A stretch of DNA of 64,000 nt, taken from the NCBI GenBank assembly GCA_001643675.2, contig LSRY02000001.1, positions 987,501 through 1,051,500 on the forward strand. The letters are read 5' to 3'. The notes beneath the pieces are model-generated. The model was not told the DNA's origin and did not search any database. It saw nothing but the letters and a program-made list of their open reading frames with translations. Source of the DNA: Monocercomonoides exilis (Eukaryota; Preaxostyla; Oxymonadida; Polymastigidae). Below are positions 22,681-34,261 of this stretch, one piece after another (the stretch's first letter is position 1; every line of letters starts with the position of its first letter). Both the position numbers and the translations under genes were made by a program.

Positions 22681-24094
22681 TAGGTTTTTTGCAGATGAAG
22701 TCACAAAAACATCCATTATAGAATAAAAAGAAAGACTGACAACAAATTGGAAAAGAACACCTCAATTCATGATTAATAAGACAATCATGTCTATGCACGA
22801 TAGATTGTCCGCAGTTATTGAAGCTGAAGGGAATTACACAAAATATTAAATAATTGTGAAAAATTTTTGATTTCTTTTTTTTTGTGAAATTTTTATAATT
22901 GTATTCTTTTTGGTACATTTTTTTAATTGTTATGGAACAATTTTTCATTTCATTTTATTCACAAAATAAAAATGAGTCAATTTTGATAATGACGATGTTT
23001 GTCAATTATTAAATATCATTTAACATAAAGAAAAAACACAACACACAAATATTTAAATCAAGAGAAATCAATTATAAAAATGTCGGATAGTTTTCGTTGG
23101 CACTGTATTTTTGCGGAAGCAATTCCATTTCAATTGTCAATGCTTGTGCTTTGAAGTGCGCCAAATACTGTTTCAGCAACACCATCAACGCTGACAAAGC
23201 TTTTCTTACCGAATTTTCTTCCTTATGATAACCATCTTCCTCTTTCTTGGAACAACTTCACAAAAAGGCGCATCTACCATGAGAGATCGTTGGCACTTTT
23301 TAATATCTTTCTTCTTTTTCATATTTTGCCGATCGCGCATAATTATAAATATTTTTGTGACTTCTTTTCCTCCCTTCTTTGGTACACGGAACGAGTGATA
23401 ATTTCACGAATTCAATCAAAATCTATTCTTTTAAACTTTTCTCTATAAGATATCGTTTTTAGAGAGCAATGAGGAGATTCATATATAGCCGTAATCTCGT
23501 CAGAGCTGAATGAAGCAACGGAAGATTATTATCTTTTTAGAATGTTGAATGGAAAGCACGCGAACAGATTATTCATTCGTCCATCTGCAAAGTGAGTAAG
23601 ATCATAACCAAGAAAAAAATTTTATCCTTCTTCTTCATCTTCTTAATAATTCTTATCACAATCCACACTCTTCCCATAATTTTTTTCTCTCTTTCCTCCT
23701 CTTTATTGTTCGGTTCTCAGTGGTCTTATCATCTAAATGCAAATGAATCAGTGCTCTGAACACAGTAGTGAAAGCAGAAGGAAAGCAGATGGAAAGAGGG
23801 TACATAGCGACTGGTATTTTTTTGTTATTTTGTGAAATTACATAATTTATTTGAACACAATAGGATACAATGATTTCGTTCTATAAGTGTTTTTGATATT
23901 TTCTTACTGATAATAACTGATAAATATTAATAAAAACTCAACTTTCCCATAAACAAAATAATAAATTTATGTGCAAATTGTTATTAATTAAATTTGAATA
24001 TTAAATTTGACAAAATAAAATAAATGATTAATTGCTTGATTTCTATTCAATGTCAACAAGTATCAACGATTCGAGAAAGGATATTGCAGATTTG
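22681..24094. other. Long spacer without a recognisable gene
   Basis: 1.4 kb. A GTTGGCACT word occurs twice (near 23,096 and 23,290). The stretch 23,090-23,420 is less AT-rich than its surroundings and may be an old coding remnant on the minus strand, but every frame is closed and I recognise nothing. Confidence 0.35.
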
Positions 24095-25095
24095 AATGAT
24101 GAATTTTCTTGTGTTTCATGTTCATTTGATTGGCTCATCAATAATGCACTGAACGTTGTCAATTAAAAATGTCCGAGATGTTTGAATAAAATGTGCATTT
24201 ATTCAAGATCAGAAACAAGAAAACAATACAGATGTGCATAATGCGACAAATCGATCAGTATATTTGAAAATACTTCTTTTTTCAACTCGAAAATACCATT
24301 GAACAAACTTCTCAGAATCATTTTGCATTTTTGTTTACAATTGAATATCACTCAAACAAATTTTCTCCAAGACATCAATTGAAAAACCCTCAGTTTTTGG
24401 TATTCTCAATGTCGTGCAATTTCTTCGAAAATCATATTTCAGGATTTTCAGCCAATTGGAGGTGATGGAGAAATTGATGAAATTGTCGAGGCTATTCGAA
24501 GAAGGAGAAAATTCCACAAGGGAAGAAAAAAATCAAAGATATGGCTTTTGGAGGTATTGAAAGAAAAAGCGAAAAATGAGGAGGAAGATTTTTTATTGAA
24601 AGGGTCAAAAATAGAAAAAAAGATTCAATGCTTCCCATCATCCTTGCAAATATAAAACACAAGACAATGATTAACAGTGACGAATGGCGTGCTTATAATT
24701 GCTTATCTGAATACGATAATTCATATATATCAGAATGCCATAAATTCACTTTCAAAAATCCACTTTCTGTGGTCTGCACGAACGGAATAGAGGGATTATT
24801 GTCCAGATTTCGTCGGTTTTTGCAGAAAACATGAGTTAACAATATGTTTATTGATGACTACAATGCAAGTTACATGTTCCACTCCTCATAAAAATGCTCT
24901 TTCATAGATTTTGTGAAAAATATTCAATTTCCTGTTCCAACAGAAGAAGAAAGCGATGATAGTGATTCTAATGAATCAGAAAGTGAAGATGAATCATGGA
25001 CTCCATTAGTTGATGATCTTGTTTCATCAACTGAAAGTGACATATATGGAGCTGGCGATGGTGAATCTGCATCTGAATATGCAGAATTTTCTTGA
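24095..25095 (+). pseudogene. Merlin / IS1595-type (ISXO2-like) transposase, broken
   Basis: Decayed, but with the family's parts in order. First comes a zinc ribbon: CPRCLNKM, then RKQYRC and a CDKSISIFENTSFF stretch. Next is SKIPLNKLLRI, the helix typical of the family. Then IGGDGEIDEI with RRRRKFHKGRKKS (first catalytic D/E region), INSDEWRAYNCL (second Asp) and TNGIEGLLSRFRRFL (Glu). These match the IS1595/Merlin order well. Stops after CVLNVVN (near 24,165), within the ribbon, and after the RFLQKT region show it is inactive. An acidic tail (EEESDDSDSNESESEDESW) at 24,913-25,095 follows in an open frame and may be its C-terminus. I saw no clean terminal repeats. Confidence 0.7.
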
Positions 25096-25108
25096 AAAAT
25101 AACGGATC

Positions 25109-25350
25109 TGTCTAAATTTTTTGAAAAGTGCCTTTTGTTTAATTTACAAATATAGAAAATATTTCATATTTCGATCACATTTCTGTTCCCACTCACGAAA
25201 CTTTTCTTGAATGGAAATTATAACATTGTATAGATTTTATTTTCATAGCAGCGAAATTTCGTGTTTGAGAACCGAAATTTGATCAAAGAATGAAATTTTT
25301 GTTTTATATGATTTTTAAACAAAAGGAACTTTTCAAAAAAATTGTGACAT
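25109..25350. repeat. Palindromic MITE, copy 2 (variant A)
   Basis: The arms read TTTTTTGAAAAGTGCCTTTT on the left and AAAAGGAACTTTTCAAAAAA on the right. The inner part keeps TTTCTGTTCCCACTCACGAA and the complement-like GAGAACCGAAATTTGATC. It is more diverged than copy 3. No coding content. Confidence 0.75.
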
Positions 25351-25901
25351 CTTGGAAATATTTTTTTTTTTGAGATTAAAAATTCATTCTTTTTTTCTGC
25401 ACTTCATTTCCAAAAAAACATATAAATGCAGAACATGATTATTCTTTATGTTTCTTATCCATGAAAATTAAAATTTAAACACAAATTTTTGACCGGTCGC
25501 TATCTGACCTCTTACCAAACAGGTTAAAGAAAATGTCAAAATTTGAATTTTTGGACTGCGCATGAAAGTTATCGAGCAAATGTTGAGATATTACTCCCTT
25601 TTCAAAATTTAATCAGCACAAGCTGCATCTTTAAAACTCACATCCGCTCAATTATAGGCAAAACTTTTAAGAAAACTCCTTTTGTGTGCACTGGAACAGC
25701 CGATAATCCAAAACTTTTATGTTCATTCAGAGAGGCAGTTGCAGAAGAAAAGCAGCAACTCAGCCAAATTGCGGATCTGGATCTGCCTTTCTTTTCTTTC
25801 TGCTCTGGTAATTCATCTTCCTTTTCTAGCACATTTCTTCGCTTATGATCTTTTTCTGCACTTCATGTGAAATCACCTCCATAGTCCTCTATTTTTTCTA
25901 A

Positions 25902-28752
25902 CCCTGGGTGACGTGGTGACTTCTGACGTGACTTTTTCGATTTTTGACGGACGTAACAAAAATTTTTAAGTCACAAAAAAAAAAAGAAAGAAAGAAAAAA
26001 AAAATCAGATTTACCATTATTCATTTTTCACTGACGTGAAAGCGGCTATCGGAATATTGACACGTCACTGAAGTCAGTGACGTCAGAAGTCACTTCCCGT
26101 CATTTATACGAAAAAGATATTTAAAGGAGCAAAAGAATTGAACAAACTTGCAAAATTTGAAAATGAGAGTTTTTATTTTTTTCTGATTATCGCAACCATA
26201 AAAATTCGTGTTTATTTTCTTTTTTCTCTTATTTTAACAAAAGATCAGAATTTTAACCAAAAAACAAGGAGGAGAATTTTCATTGACTGAACATTTACCA
26301 AATATTTGCTTTGAAGAAGCGAATTTGATGCTTTATTCGCTGAATTGGATATTATTTGATTAACAAATAAAACTATTCTCCACACGCGATATGACGATTA
26401 TCATCCGTGCAAAGCAAAACAAATTACTATCAAATATCATCTTTTATCGTTTTTTGCACTCATTCAGAACTGTCTTAAATGTAACATATGAAAATAGGTT
26501 TTTTTATAAAAAAGACAATTAAAAGAATCAAATTGGCTTTCGTGAAATCAAAAAATGATTTTTGATAGTGGGCAAAGCGGGCGCAGGCTTTCTGTCTTGG
26601 CACGTTGAAATTGCAATTGAAGAAGAGAAAAGGCATCGAAATAATATGAGTCGCAAAAGAGATTATTCAAAAACAAACGAATCGAAGAAGGTAAATGCTA
26701 TAATTCTTATAAGGAAAATTGTCTTTGAAGAGTCAAAGAAAACGAGAAAGCTAAAAAAAATGCATGTTATTTTGTTTTTTCTCTGTAATGTTGTAATCTT
26801 TTCTTCTTATTTATTTAAAACAATAAAAATCAGTAATTATTAAAACATAAAATAAATATTTTCTATTTTGTAAAATAATTAAAAAGGAAAAAACAAAAAG
26901 GTTGGGTTTCAAAATGAATTTTTACTCATTTTCCCAACCTTTTCAAAAGTGTTTAGAAACACTTTATTGAAATCAAAAACAGTTCAATTCTTTCTGTAAA
27001 AAAAAATAAAATATTTCTTGAAAGCAAACGATTTCATCTTCATATTTCTTTTTTTTTGTCTTTTCAAATGTCTTCTTATTATTGATTATCTTTTCACATC
27101 ATTCTTTTTATCATTCTCATCCTCTTTCAATAACCATAAAATCAAATCCAAAAGTCTAAAGAAGCCGAATACAGCTCATTATCAAAAGTTGGCTGATGAA
27201 TATCCTTAAAAAAGGCAGAGATAACAACTACTTTCACAAAGTCATCAATTTACACTGTTCCGCATCCTATCGTGTTTGCAAAAGCATATTTCAATCGATT
27301 CTGAATTCATCTGTGATTATTCTTTACTGCTCAAAATATTTTCTCAACTCTTCTGATAAGCTCAGTGCATTCTTCGTTCCTCGATTCACAACAAGGAAAA
27401 TGATCCATAACAACTTTAAGCAATCCATCAAAATAAGCTCTTCTTTTATTTCTTTTTCTCTCTTCTCTTCTTTCTCTCTTTTCCAATTCACATGCTTTTA
27501 TGGAGCTTCCAGTTCTCTTGCTGCTTCTCTTGCAAAATGCAGTTCATTTGTGATCACTTCTTCATAAACTTCTTTGTGAAATCCATAAATCAAATAATCT
27601 TAAGTACACTGATAGGCAAGCTGAGTGAGATCACAATGATTCTGATGATTCTGGATAATCTCATTGATTTCATTGAAGTAAAGTTCTTTTTCAAATAACT
27701 AATAAAAAAATGATAATGAAATTCAAAAATATCAAAAAGGAAATAGAAATGTTCAAACGTAATATTCTCCAGTGTAACACAAAGCCAACTATGCAATTTC
27801 CACTTCCTTCTGAGTTTCTTCGGTCTTGTCTTTCTTCGAGGCAACCTTCAGAAGGTGAGGCACATAAATTGGTATCAATTCATCTGAAAGGATAGAAAAA
27901 CTCAGCAAAGCAAAGCATTCGCAAAGATCAACAAAAAGCCTTCCGTTCTTTTCTTCCTTTTTTCTTCTTCAAATATCATCTTTTGAACAATATTTTTACA
28001 ATAATAATTCTTGAAAATCATCAATCCAAGCTTCTTTCAAAGCTTTGCAATATCCAGTGCACTTCAACAAAAAATTGAATTTCCCGTTGATATTTTCTCT
28101 TCTTTAATCATTCTATCGATTTCGCTGTAAAGTTCTTTTGCTAAAACAGATTTCTATTCTTTCCTATCCATTTCCCACATCACTTCATTCATTTCATCGA
28201 TTTACCGCATGATTTTTTCATTGTAAAAACAATGCTCCAGCTTTGAAAATGATTCTTCAAAAAATAAAAAAGAAAGAAAGAAATTCACTCATCATAATAC
28301 AAACGCAAGAACATTATGCACCTGCTATCTTTTCAGCTTAATTCTTGGCCTGATTGTTAACAATGCAATCGTGTTCAGAAAGTTGTGCTTTTTTCACATA
28401 AATATTGTATAAACATTTATTTGAATTCATTCATTCGAAAAGAAATAATTATTAGACAATTCCACGAAAAAGTGACTTTTCCAACTTCATGAAACACATA
28501 TGGATTTCTCACAAGATTATTAAACAAAGCAACGTTAATAACATGATCATATTTTTATGGTTTTCATTATTATAAAATTTTTTGATAAAAAATAATGAAT
28601 ATTAGCTAAATGTTGAAAAAAAAGGATATCAGAAATATTGTTAAGAAATGTTTTTTTTTTTTTTTATTTTTTTCTTTTCTTTTTTTTTTTTTTTGGAAAG
28701 TGGAAAAGTGGTGACGGACGTGACGATCTTTTTTTCCTCACGTCACCCAGGG
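25902..28752. mobile_element. TTAA-type element with CCCTGGGTGACGT ends (piggyBac-like), no intact transposase
   Basis: Both ends start CCCTGGGTGACGTG facing inward. The right flank is TTAA and the left flank is CTAA, one base off TTAA. TTAA targets and CCC-starting ends are hallmarks of the piggyBac superfamily. The subterminal DNA is rich in GACGT / TGACGTCA words (25,908-26,100), possible protein-binding sites. Inside, the 2.85 kb hold only short closed frames. The best is a lysine-rich 93-residue plus-strand frame at 26,562-26,843, and a broken minus-strand frame lies around 27,200-27,850; neither is recognisable as a transposase. It is either a non-autonomous or a badly decayed copy. Confidence 0.5.
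26896..26944. repeat. Hairpin-forming short inverted repeat
   Basis: AAAAGGTTGGG at the left and CCCAACCTTTT at the right, with inner arms AAAATGA / TCATTTT, fold into a hairpin of about 50 bases inside the TTAA-type element. There is no T-run context or gene end that would make it a terminator. Role unknown. Confidence 0.6.
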
Positions 28753-28756
28753 TTAA

Positions 28757-30439
28757 TTTTTACATCTTTTCCTTCATTCATTTTGGTGATTATTTTTGTT
28801 ATCATATAAAAAGATCAAAAATCAAAATAATAAAATCTATTGTGGTATTTTTTGATCAACGAGTCAAATTGATTTTTCATGAGTATTTCGCTTTTCTTTC
28901 TGCAATATATATTTGTTTTATTTATAAGAACAAAAAAACATACCTTTTTTCATTAAAAAGAATTTTTTGATCAAGTTAATAAAAAGTGAACGAGAAATTA
29001 ATAAAGTTTAATCAACAAAACACATTAAAAAGACAAAAAAAAAAGATTCTTAATTTGTTAAACAAAGCTAATAAAAAGGAAAAAAAATATTTAAAGAACT
29101 TTAAAAAAATGCAACAAATATGTGAATTTTTTTTTCCGTAGAAAAAAAGATGTGCTTTTCCTTAATCTATCTGAAACATCATTAAAAAATAATTGTATCT
29201 GCTGATTAGCTCAACAGATTCAGCAAACAAAGATTGTGTTATTCAGGAAACTGCAGTTTATAAAAATAATTGACTCAACCTCGAAACTTCTCTTTTGATT
29301 CTTTATGCAAATTCAGTTAAAGCTCATTTCTCAACACACCATATCGTTTCCTTTATTTAATCTCGACATTTCTTTATTCATCTATTTTTCACTGCGTTCT
29401 TTTCCAAAGTTCCTGCTCTTGTTGCTCTGTGTTGTAATCAACATTGAATTCGCCTCAGCCATCATTCGTCTTTTGTTTATTCCATTTCTTTCCCTCTTTC
29501 ATCATCATCTTCCTCTTTCTCTTTATTATCCTTTTCTTTTGTTTTTGCTTCCTCCTCATTTCGCTCTCTCTCCATCGTCACCCTCATCGCTCCCTATGCC
29601 AACAATATCTTTCACTAAACAAGCTACTTGCTTTGATGATCAAAATTGATAGCCCCCCCGCTCTGCTTTCAAACCTTCTATCTTCTCTTTCTCTTCCTTC
29701 GGCTCTCGGCATCAGCAGCAATCAAACAATGGCATGCACAGTTCTTCCCTCCCTTGTGGAGTTTGACATGTACTGAACAGTTTATCCTTTCCCTTTTCTT
29801 TCCACTGCTCTCGCCCCTGTTCGCTCTCAGAGTCGTTTGGCAGTGCTTCATTGAACCTCCTGAGTCGTATCGAAGTTCTTTTTAATTGGCCGTTTTGTGA
29901 GAATTATCAATCAGCAAGAATTCAGATTGCGAAATACGTTGAGGCTGGGAAGAAGAAGAAGAGTAAGGGAATGAAGGAGAAGGAGCAAATGGTTGAGGAA
30001 TTGATTTCACCCTCTTTCAAATACGATTCTGAAAGAAGAAAATCATTCTTGTTGTTGAGGAGTGCACTTAGTGACTCAGATATTGCAGTTCTTATCTTCT
30101 CATTGGACTATGTTCCGCTGTGGCTGTTTTGCGCTGCATTCTGCTGAGGTGGAGATGCATATATTTTTCAGACTGTGGGTGGAGCATGAAATGGTGGGAT
30201 CGGTATGGCATAGAATTCGTACTGAGGCAATCAATGGATTCAGCAAAGGTGAGGATAGGAAAGAACGCAGTCGAGACAAAGTGGGCGAATGACCTTGTGT
30301 GCTAGGAGAAGACGGACATGAACACCAATCTTCTTCTTCTTCTTTTTCATCTCTTTCGTTACACTCTCCTTTTCTTCATCCTCTTCATCATTATCCTCCT
30401 CCGTATCTTCTCCTGTTCTTCTTTTTCCCAACAGCTGCA
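28757..30439. other. Spacer with possible decayed coding on the plus strand
   Basis: 28,757-29,300 is plain AT-rich DNA. From about 29,640 to 30,300 base composition becomes gene-like. A plus-strand frame can be followed (for example YQSARIQIAKYVEAGKKKK near 29,910, then NGFSKGEDRKERSRDK and NAVETKWANDLVC near 30,250) but only by changing frame several times. I cannot name it. It may be an extinct gene or part of the neighbouring ARM pseudogene read on the wrong strand. Confidence 0.3.
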
Positions 30440-31999
30440 TGCAGATTAAGCAAAGCACCATCAGTTATTATTTTCGCTATGTCAGTCGCCGTTGGTGAAG
30501 TCAGTACACCAACAAGAATCGATCCAACACCTCAGCTCAGCAAACGAAGCAACAGCTCTTTCTTTGTGACTGTCGGTTCGTTGTTCGCTTCTTTATCCTT
30601 CTCGTTTCTCTTCTCCTTCGCATCCCCATTCATCACACTTCCATCATATCCCCTCCGTGGCATTCCACCATATCCTCCATCTCATTTTCCTTCACCATCT
30701 CCTTCTTCATCCAGCCCTCTTCCTTCTGCAAGCGCCTCGATGATTTCCGACGCGTTGTTCCGCACAATTGCCCGTGGTGAGTAAATCAGCTCGACTAGCT
30801 CGTTAAACAGCGCCTTGCCGAGAGAGCTGGCAAACAGCTTGAACGACTTGTTGGTCAGCGAGAGAAGGATGGAGGAGGCCTTGCCGCTGTATTCAGCGCA
30901 CGGCGAGTGCAGCAGGCGGTGGATGGGCTGGAGAATGCCGTGGTGCAGGAACACGGAGTGGAACACTGCACCGTTAGTGATGAACTTGTTGGTCACAAGA
31001 AGAGAAGAAGAGACAAGAGGATTCCATCGGAAACTGAATGAGAGGATATTTGCGTATTTTTATATAATTATACGAATGAGCGAAAAAATTGAGGGGGAAA
31101 AGGAAGAAATAAAATCTTGTGAACAGAATCTCAATAAATATTTTCTGACAAACCCCATGAACCTGATCAATTGCTTTGCAACAGCATCATTCAGTAAATA
31201 ATGTTTTCTGCTTTGCAAAACAGTTGTAAAATCATTGCCATTAGTCCACCATCATAACTATTCATCATCATGAGAGAGAAAAAGAAAATTTCAATAAAGA
31301 TAAATATTTGAAAAGCAAAATACAGATTAACAAATATAAATGAATCAATTAATGAAATATATTTCATTTTATAGAAAAATTCAAATTTTCCATTCAATTC
31401 TGGTTCGCAACGTGGGTTATGGCGTTGAGTCCCCTCAGCCTGCGGATGTCGTCGAAGACGCAGACCATTAACTGTTCAACAGGAAACGCACAGCGCAGCG
31501 ATAATGGAACGTCCATCAACAGAAAAGCGCCACAAACGACACTGGCACACAGATTAATAACATTCTGCCGCTTCACTTTGAACGAACGTCCTGAGCTGTG
31601 CTTGATGGATGGGAGGTTGGTTGGGGAGGGAGAGGAAGAGGAATAAGAAGAAGAAGAGGAAGATGAAGAGGAAGAAGAAACAATATTTGACTGAAGAAGA
31701 TTTTATGTGTTTTTGGCTATACAGTTTATAACAGGCACGCTTGTCGCTGAACGAGAAAGTGAATTGATAGAAGGCGAATTTTGTGTTTGAAAATCGAGAA
31801 ATGAGGAAGATGGTTGATTGAATGAAGGAGGATTATCAGAAGACGACGACGAAGAAGAAGACGAAGAAAAAGATGCAGTTGAGGAATGCGAAATCAGTCG
31901 TTCGATATTTATGATGTTTGGAATAATTTGTATGAAATTGTTGATTGGCCAAAATGTCTTTCTTGATGTATAAACTTCAGATTGGTTAGAAAAATTCAA
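30440..31999 (-). pseudogene. ARM/HEAT-repeat-like protein, probably decayed
   Basis: Read leftwards. An upstream part (31999-31700) is serine-rich, then 31668-31397 gives NVINLCASVVCGAFLLMD. A small exon near 31,207-31,150 (LLNDAVAKQLIRFMG) joins in phase, through an intron beginning GTTTGTC, to an exon from 31,020 downwards. That exon has GILQPIHRLLHSP, ASSILLSLTNKSFKLF and ELVELIYSPRAIVRNNASEI, alpha-helical repeats of ARM character. Downstream (about 30,655) the frame must shift to continue as KKELLLRLLS, then a stop, then GVGSILVGVLTSP. One frameshift plus one in-frame stop in the 3' part suggest a pseudogene. It differs from the importin-alpha-like gene at the left edge. The exon list is incomplete and the start is unsure. 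Confidence 0.45.
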
Positions 32000-32371
32000 T
32001 CACAAAATATGTGACGAACAGATTTTTGTAAATCAATAAAGCTGTATTTCTTCAAAGTCATTTTCCCTCTTTTTGTAATTTCCTCTCCTTTCCCCTCAAA
32101 AACAGAAAATGATAATATTTCTCAATTTCCATTCCTTTCCATTCAATCCCAAAAATCATCAAAAAATGTCAATCCCCTCCTTTTCTTCATCTTTCCCTGT
32201 CTCTTCCAAAATAACTTCTCCTTTCATAAACGATACCCCCATTCCATTTGAACACTTCAGAATATTCTTCTTCTTGCACACTTTTGCCCTCTTTTCTTTC
32301 TTTTCAAAATCCATTTCTCCAATCAACAATAATCATCTTCTTTAACATCTCCAACAACTTCTCTACATATT
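32000..32371. other. Spacer, nothing recognised
   Basis: T/C-rich on the plus strand (32,060-32,340), giving spurious open frames of low complexity. No gene seen. Confidence 0.4.
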
Positions 32372-32614
32372 TGTCAAAATTTTTTTGAAAAGTTCCTTTT
32401 GTTTAATTTTCAAATACAGAAAATTTTTCATATTTTCATCAAATTTCTGTTTTCACTCACCAAATTTCACTATCATGATAATAATATCTTGATAATGTTT
32501 ATTTTTCCATTCTTGAAAAGTTTTGTGAGTGGGAACAGAAATTTGATCGAAATATGAAATTTTTTCTTTAAATTGAAAATTAAACAAAAGGAACTTTTCA
32601 AAAAAATTTTGACA
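32372..32614. repeat. Palindromic MITE, copy 3 (variant A, best preserved)
   Basis: 243 bases. The left end is TGTCAAAATTTTTTTGAAAA then GTTCCTTTTGTTTAATTTTC. The right end is the exact reverse complement over about 40 bases, ending TTTTGACA. Inside, CATCAAATTTCTGTTTTCAC pairs with GTGGGAACAGAAATTTGATC. No coding content. The near-perfect arms suggest this is the youngest of the six copies seen. Confidence 0.85.
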
Positions 32615-33660
32615 TTTACTATATTATCTTCTCAGAATCTCCACCTGTTCCTTCCCTATCTTTTTGTCTCAGAATTTCTTTCATTCATAAATCATTCTTG
32701 AAATATAAACATTCAAAAAACCAATCAACTCCCACCATCTGTCACAAAAAACATTCTTCCATCTCTTCTCTGCCCCATATCCCTCATGTGCAGGGTGTTT
32801 ATGAGATTGACTCAATTACTTCTTTGGGTGGTTGAAAATATTATAAAAGGAGATGATCATGCCAAAAACTGAAAAAACCCCTTTGGATATCCATCACAAT
32901 GTGTACGGGCTGAGAAGACCCTCCAGAGAGATACACGATGTATTTTGTGGAGAAGGATGCAATGCTGTATTCAGCCATTCTGAGACAGAAATGAAGAGAT
33001 TTATTTTTTGAATGATGATGGATGTGGAAATGAGTGTGCTTGGTGAAAAACGAGCGAAGTTCAGTTTGGTCTTTATTTATTTTATTTATATGAATATTTA
33101 TCTGTTGACTGTTTTTGTGTTGTTTTCAGGGCAGGATGTGGAAAAAAATGAAAATGAGAAAAAGCTTCATATCTCGTTGTGCAGGGTGACCACTGAGTTG
33201 GGAGAGCGAATTCATATGGAAAGTGTGCATGATGAAGGGATTGGGAAGGGAATTGGAGATGATATTTTCAGACAAAAAACAATCTATTTAAAATCGAGAA
33301 AGATTAATGCAACTCACAAAACACAAATTTTAACAATTTCAGAAGATCAAGAAATTGAAGGACATGTTGGAGAAATGACTTCTGGAAAAGATGGATGATG
33401 AGTCAGATGATGAAACGCTTGATAATTGAACATTTTCATTTTATTTTTATCGATTTCGACCTATCTTATTCTATTTTTTTTTCAAAAATATTATTTAACT
33501 GTTCTTTTCTTAAGATATTGATTTATATTGTTATCTCAATTATTGTTATCATGTTTATTTATTCAGAAAGCTTCAGTTTTGTTTTGTTTATCAAATTATC
33601 GAAAAATTTTTGAAGAAATTTTATCAATTTCTTAAAATATGAAATAAAAACTATTTGTTT
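32615..33660. other. Spacer with unrecognised gene-like stretches on the plus strand
   Basis: A short frame starting at 32,862 (MPKTEKTPLDIHH, then GLRRPSREIHDVFCGEGCN) ends at a TGA at 33,009. A second frame of 128 codons (33,012-33,398) could use an internal intron ending TTGTTTTCAG at 33,130, after which it reads LHISLCRVTTELGERIH and EGHVGEMTSGKDG. The Cys-containing first piece looks protein-like. I do not recognise either, and cannot join them with certainty. Confidence 0.25.
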
Positions 33661-34261
33661 CAAATAAAAATCAACAAGCAATTAATAATAATAATATTTA
33701 AAGCAATACATTTGTATGATCATCGCTTTCCTTTTTCCAATCAATAGAACCCTTAATTAAATTTGTTTTTGATCAAACATCGGAATTTTTTTGTATCAAA
33801 AAAAATCACCCATTTGGATCTTTGCAATTTCCATTCCTTTGATCTGCAACTACTTCTTTTCGAAAAAGCGATGAGAAAGAAATGAAGGTGAACAAATCAT
33901 TAACAGGGAAGAAGAAATTAAGATCGAATTTAAGGCTTTATTCTTCTTTTGCAAAGTGTTGGTGAAAAGAAATGAAAACGAACAGACGGATGAAGATGAA
34001 CCTGAATATCATGTTTTGGAGTTTATTTTTTCTGAGTTTAATGAGAAAGAGCCAAAAAACTTTATGATTTTTTTTCTATCAAAATTATTGCGCGGGTGGA
34101 GGCAGAATCTGAGGAAGATTCAATAAAAATAGCAGATAAAAGCGAAAATGCGGCGAAAAAATGCTGAAAGCAAGAAATTTTGAGAAATAGCTTTGAGCAA
34201 TAATAGGGTTATTATTTTCTCCTGACCCTTTTTCAATATTCTGACACAAAAAAATGAAGTG
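33661..34261. other. Spacer, nothing recognised
   Basis: 600 AT-rich bases downstream of the leftward pogo-like transposase remnant. It may contain that element's outer end, but I could not find a matching terminal repeat. Confidence 0.35.
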
